5,986 nucleotides of DNA from positions 1-5,986 of the forward strand of contig JAUXBD010000108.1 in assembly GCA_030619585.1 (NCBI GenBank), written 5' to 3'. Positions 5,710-5,986 of the stretch are shown here, piece after piece. A program made the position numbers and the translations under genes. Position 1 is the stretch's first letter. Each line of letters starts with the position of its first letter. The notes beneath the pieces were generated by a model. The model saw only the letters and a list, made by a program, of their open reading frames with translations. It searched no databases and was not told the DNA's origin. The stretch is from Desulfobacteraceae bacterium. Lineage in GTDB: Bacteria; Desulfobacterota; Desulfobacteria; Desulfobacterales; SURF-7.

Positions 5710-5986
5710 AAGAATATACACTTATCTTTTATGGTTTATTTTTATTGTTTCCGGGTTTTCCTTCGTCAGCTCACTTTTTTATACAAGTCCATATGGCAAA
5801 TTCAAAAAGGCGTCAGACAAGTTTACCATTAAATCACTGCCCGGCTGGCTTATCATGGAGTTTCCATGCCTTGTGGTTTTTGCTGTCACTTTCTTTTGTG
5901 GAGCAAACAAAGATGCGCTTGTGCCCCTTGTCTTCCTTTTTATCTGGCAGACACACTATGTTTACCGTTCAATTATCTTCCCTTTG
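5699..5986 (+). CDS. Steroid 5-alpha-reductase family membrane protein (3'-truncated by window edge)
   Basis: Only the first 96 residues are visible and the frame is open to the end of the window. They match the N-terminus of the 3-oxo-5-alpha-steroid 4-dehydrogenase (SRD5A, Steroid_dh) family, integral-membrane NADPH enzymes that reduce the conjugated double bond of an enone. Helix 1 is about residues 9-27, followed by SPYGKF (compare PSGYGKH in human SRD5A2). Next comes GWLIMEFP (49-56) aligned to AWFLQELP, then a second hydrophobic region (57-67) and a third (about 74-85), then THYVYRSIIFPL (85-96) aligned to LHYFHRTFVYSL. Glu54 and Tyr87 correspond to human SRD5A2 Glu57 and Tyr91, which contact the 3-keto substrate, with nearly the same spacing (33 against 34). 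Polyprenol reductase and trans-2-enoyl-CoA reductase are related alternatives; the cofactor-binding C-terminus lies outside the window. The gene overlaps the KSI-like gene by 11 bp. Confidence 0.82.
   Translation, partial: MDAERIYTYLLWFIFIVSGFSFVSSLFYTSPYGKFKKASDKFTIKSLPGWLIMEFPCLVVFAVTFFCGANKDALVPLVFLFIWQTHYVYRSIIFPL

Overview
The window is an AT-rich, densely packed bacterial segment with every gene on the + strand. It reads as a Gram-negative chromosome, most likely Desulfobacterota or a related former deltaproteobacterial lineage. That assignment is an inference. It rests on the gene set (mutS followed by periplasmic AMIN/Amidase_3 amidases), the lysine-rich protein style and the GPNMAGKST variant of the MutS Walker A motif. 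No rRNA or other decisive marker is present.

Layout: (1) 1-1806 is the 3' two-thirds of mutS, entering from the left edge. (2) 1807-1929 is the only real intergenic gap. It is filled by two short arrays of degenerate 9-bp repeats in opposite orientation (TGGTT-type on the left, AACCA/AACAA-type on the right). They meet at a perfect 11-bp inverted repeat, and the left array begins at the mutS stop codon itself. (3) 1930-3612 and 3630-4826 are tandem paralogous secreted N-acetylmuramoyl-L-alanine amidases (Amidase_3). Both carry the same N-terminal TPR-like helical module, but only the first has an AMIN targeting domain. (4) 4834-5709 encodes a protein with two NTF2/SnoaL-like folds, the first with a ketosteroid-isomerase-like VEDPVGS active-site motif. 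(5) 5699-5986 is the start of a membrane steroid 5-alpha-reductase family protein, cut by the right edge.

Genes 3 to 5 are spaced 17 bp, 7 bp (or overlapping) and -11 bp apart, so they look like one translationally coupled operon. It joins cell-wall remodelling (daughter-cell separation, periplasm) to what looks like steroid or isoprenoid enone chemistry: an isomerase-like protein followed by an enone-reductase-like membrane protein. The amidase pair resembles an AmiC-like (AMIN) and AmiA-like (no AMIN) division of labour. mutS seems to be a separate upstream unit for DNA mismatch repair. No convincing promoter or U-tract terminator is visible between it and the amidases.

The most unusual items are the inverted 9-bp repeat arrays and the isomerase-like/5-alpha-reductase-like gene pair at the end of an amidase operon. 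I see no RNA genes, CRISPR arrays, insertion sequences or attachment sites.
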